Translations under genes and position numbers: made by a program | Shown here: one piece after another, positions 61,809 through 64,000 of the stretch | How the letters are laid out: each line of letters begins with the position of its first letter | How positions within the stretch are numbered: the stretch's first letter is position 1 | From: CAZFDE01 sp964517795 | Lineage (GTDB): Bacteria > Planctomycetota > Phycisphaerae > Sedimentisphaerales > Anaerobacaceae | Assembly: GCA_964517795.1 (NCBI GenBank) | Contig: CAZFDE010000005.1 | Span: 8,265-72,264 of the forward strand | DNA: 64,000 nucleotides | Direction: 5' to 3' | Notes under the pieces: model-generated | Told to the model about the DNA's origin: nothing | What the model saw: the letters and a program-made list of their open reading frames with translations, nothing else | Database searches by the model: none

Positions 61809-61937
61809 TAATTTCATTATACCAAAAGCAAATTTGCGAACAAAATTCTGTTTTTGGTATTTTATTTGCGCTATTGATATAGCTGTATTTTGAGATGCAA
61901 AAGGTTGCATTTCTTTGATAATAATCCAAAAACAATT

Positions 61938-62261
61938 ATGACAAACAAACCTAATTATTCCGACCTGATGTTCGGTTATACTATCGACCAGGCTATCGCT
62001 GAAGGACTTCTGTTCGATCCTGGAGCCAGACTTGCGAACAAGGATGTATATATCTCAACTGATTTTCTTTATGAACTTAATAAAGAGGAAATCGCCTCTG
62101 CTTTGCTGAAGGTATTTACGCTTTTCTTATGTACCGATAGCGTCAGTATCGTTGAAATAGAAGTTAATGGAAAACCCGTATGGCTTCTTGAAAGCCTGTA
62201 TGAAATGGTGGTTACTTTGCCTGATAGTTATTACGAGGCTATTTGCGAACAAGTAGTTTGA
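61938..62261 (+). CDS. DUF6573-like small plasmid-type protein
   Basis: A 107-aa protein from the ATG at 61938. The region FGYTIDQAIAEGLLFDPG resembles the start of DUF6573-type proteins of plasmids and ICEs, and the rest is soluble and acidic. Function is unknown. An earlier start at 61890 is possible but less likely because its additional residues (HFFDNNPKTI) are not family-like. Confidence 0.55.
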   Translation: MTNKPNYSDLMFGYTIDQAIAEGLLFDPGARLANKDVYISTDFLYELNKEEIASALLKVFTLFLCTDSVSIVEIEVNGKPVWLLESLYEMVVTLPDSYYEAICEQVV

Positions 62262-62393
62262 GTTAATAACAAAAATTAATACGCCCAAAAATGTGGATAA
62301 AGCCGTTGTTTTTACGGATATTTTTTCGGTTTGGTAAAATAGGCAAAAAAGGCTTGCTTTTTAGTCCTATAACCTCTATATTTAAGTGTTAAC

Positions 62394-63431
62394 ATGAAAG
62401 ACGGTATCTATTTTATTGCATTTTTAGCGGTAGTGATAACTACGCAGGTTATTGCAGATACAAATGTTTCAGGCTATCAGTGGGGTACATGGGACTTAGC
62501 AGGCAGCCCCTATAACCTTACAGGTGATGTTACAGTTCCAAAATCTGAACCTCTTAATGATACCAATGGCAACGGCATTTGGGATGATGCGGAACCTTAC
62601 ACAGACGAAAACGAAAATGGTCATTATGATATTGGTGAGCCTTATTCGGATTTAAATGGAAATGGCCAATGGGACGGTGCCGAATCTTTCACAGATTTGG
62701 ACGGCAACGGCTACTGGACCGAAGAGATGCCTCCGCTGACTATACAAAGCGGTGTTGAAGTTAAACCTTCGAATTATCATTATATAAGCGTAGAGGGCAC
62801 TTTACAGGCAGCAAATGTATCTTTCATTGGCGGCGGGTGGGTTTCGGTTGAGACAAACGGGATTATGAACCTCACCGACTGCAATTCAACAGGCCCGGGG
62901 GTTTCGTATTCAAGCGGCAGTTCGGGGACACTTGATAACTGCAGTCTGAAATCACTGGTTGTTTACAGCACGTCCGTTTCGATAATAAACGGTCTCGAGG
63001 TTTATAGTTTTGAAATGCGTGAGGCGGTTTCAGTTTCAAACATAACCGTACTCGAATATATACGTTTTTTTGCCGCAGCCTCGGTATCTAACAGTACAAT
63101 AAATTATATCCAATGCTACAACGATCCGGGGGTTGTTACAGGATGTACCTTTACAGGTCAAACTGTTATTAGAATGATAAATCCGGATATAGATTTGAGC
63201 GGGATATCCGGCAACACCTATACAGATAGCGATCCTGCAATCCAAATCTGCGGTACTCTCGGTGCCTCGAGAGCTCTTGATTCGGTGGACGGTTTGAACA
63301 AATATAATTTTTCCGGTGTCACGGTTCTGGCAGGGTTAACCCTGAATCTTTTGTCAGGCCTGGAGGTTGCCTGCGAGTCTTACGGTAGTCCGAGTCTTGA
63401 AGTTTACGGTAATTTTCTTTTGATAAACTGA
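62394..63431 (+). CDS. Exported protein with Asp-rich calcium-type repeats and a beta-helix-like region
   Basis: A 345-aa protein with an N-terminal signal (YFIAFLAVVITTQVIA). Residues about 55-115 hold four tandem repeats of about 18-19 residues (DTNGNGIWDDAEPYT, DENENGHYDIGEPYS, DLNGNGQWDGAESFT, DLDGNGYWTEEMP) that look like EF-hand or thrombospondin type-3 calcium sites. The rest is Ser/Gly/Asn-rich with a right-handed beta-helix feel. It ends without an anchor or sorting motif, so it may be truncated. Planctomycete genomes carry many proteins of this type. Confidence 0.65.
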   Translation: MKDGIYFIAFLAVVITTQVIADTNVSGYQWGTWDLAGSPYNLTGDVTVPKSEPLNDTNGNGIWDDAEPYTDENENGHYDIGEPYSDLNGNGQWDGAESFTDLDGNGYWTEEMPPLTIQSGVEVKPSNYHYISVEGTLQAANVSFIGGGWVSVETNGIMNLTDCNSTGPGVSYSSGSSGTLDNCSLKSLVVYSTSVSIINGLEVYSFEMREAVSVSNITVLEYIRFFAAASVSNSTINYIQCYNDPGVVTGCTFTGQTVIRMINPDIDLSGISGNTYTDSDPAIQICGTLGASRALDSVDGLNKYNFSGVTVLAGLTLNLLSGLEVACESYGSPSLEVYGNFLLIN

Positions 63432-63444
63432 TATCTGTCAATTT

Positions 63445-63774
63445 TTAAGAAGCGGGGGCGGGGTCAGCAGAAGAAGTTGGGGCAGGCGTGTTTTGTTGGG
63501 TGGTTTGTTTGGCTTTATATTCTTTGAGGGCCTGGCAGACTATTTTTGTTTTATTGTTTTTTACAAAATCATAAAGTGCGTCATTGAGGTAAATGGTTAT
63601 CAGGTGTTTTTTCTCGCTTCGATGGTATAGCTGGAAATGATGTTTTAAGCAAACTAAAACTGTATCATCGGTGTCATACCTGAGATCATGGATATGTAAA
63701 TTTTCAGTGCACCCACAGACATAACACTTATTTTTTAACCATTTTTTCAACGCGCTTCGACTGGTGACTTTCAT
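63445..63774 (-). CDS. 109-aa Cys/His protein (HNH-like)
   Basis: A basic protein with CYVCGCTENLHIHDL and LVCLKHHFQLYH: two CxxC-type cysteines and a run of histidines, resembling an HNH or zinc-finger nuclease core. The Pro/Ala-rich tail is low complexity. Its ATG at 63774 overlaps the upstream small gene by 47 bp in another frame, so a shorter start (for example TTG at 63750) is possible. Function is unproven. Confidence 0.5.
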   Translation of the reverse strand: MKVTSRSALKKWLKNKCYVCGCTENLHIHDLRYDTDDTVLVCLKHHFQLYHRSEKKHLITIYLNDALYDFVKNNKTKIVCQALKEYKAKQTTQQNTPAPTSSADPAPAS

Positions 63775-63874
63775 TTTTAAAATAAGCTTGCAGGGCAGTC
63801 TTGACGATCATGCTGGGTGCATCTTTGATCAGGTCATACAGTTCACGCGGCAGGTAAATAGATAGGGTTGGCAT
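63728..63874 (-). CDS. Small ribbon-helix-helix-like protein
   Basis: A 48-aa protein starting MPTLSIYLPRELYDLI, where PTLSIYLP is a short beta strand followed by a helix, as in CopG/Arc-type regulators. It lies just upstream of and overlapping the Cys/His gene, as in small regulator/toxin pairs, but this is only a resemblance. The longer frame beginning at 63919 is less likely. Confidence 0.45.
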   Translation of the reverse strand: MPTLSIYLPRELYDLIKDAPSMIVKTALQAYFKNESHQSKRVEKMVKK

Positions 63875-64000
63875 TTTCCTACTACGATAGATGACTATAT
63901 AAGTATTGCTGAGATGCAATATATATATCAGACAACCATAATACTTAACTCAAACTGACCGATTTATATGATTAAACCGATGGGCACCATTAAACAAGAA

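Overview
The window reads as a chromosomal segment of an anaerobic planctomycete, most likely class Phycisphaerae (Sedimentisphaerales-like). The pointers are a secreted beta-helix protein with a C-terminal dockerin-like pair of Asp-rich repeats, a TIGR03790-family protein, large secreted discoidin-type proteins, and a KamA-type aminomutase. This is inference from protein style; there is no rRNA in the window.

Region 1 (about 700-33460) is one long, almost entirely + strand surface-polysaccharide locus with many 4-bp or short gene overlaps. It makes nucleotide sugars: GDP-L-fucose through a bifunctional Fkp, UDP-glucuronate, UDP-ManNAc, and UDP-L-FucNAc through an FnlA/reductase/FnlC trio. 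It assembles and modifies the repeat unit with five GT4-type glycosyltransferases plus a WbuB-like one, an acetyltransferase, and an FrhB-like protein next to a pyruvyltransferase. It also carries an FkbH + acyl carrier protein + GNAT + DegT aminotransferase module that could place a glyceroyl-type acyl group on an amino sugar. A small PglC/WcaJ-type initiating sugar-phosphate transferase, a Wzx-like flippase and a Wzy-like polymerase complete a Wzx/Wzy pathway. Two big exported proteins lie inside the locus. A KamA-type radical SAM enzyme closes it, followed by a clear terminator.

Region 2 (33545-38836) is ordinary chromosome: a TIGR03790 protein, VanZ, a nitroreductase/DJ-1 fusion, glutamine-dependent NAD+ synthetase and tRNA-Arg(TCT).

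Region 3 (from the tRNA to the right edge) is an AT-richer integrated mobile element whose far end is not in the window. It has a tyrosine integrase abutting the 5' side of the tRNA, a VirD4/TraD-like ATPase, an iteron array next to a replication initiator, a replication-relaxation protein preceded by nested inverted repeats, and plasmid-type small genes. Its cargo is two candidate defence modules. The first (44067-53781) is a tightly coupled operon: an excisionase-type HTH, a giant protein with RNAP-alpha-CTD-like repeats, sigma-70 region 4 and a possible HARE-HTH, a PLD-helicase, a 56-aa protein, a DndD-like SMC ATPase, a 145-aa protein and a radical SAM enzyme. I do not recognise this combination as a named system; it is the main find. 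An IS4-type element with perfect inverted repeats and a 9-bp target duplication sits exactly at the 3' end of the radical SAM gene. The second module (55154-58236) holds two small membrane-type proteins, an ImmA/IrrE metallopeptidase, a Beta-family protein and a convergent sce7726-family (nuclease-like) protein.
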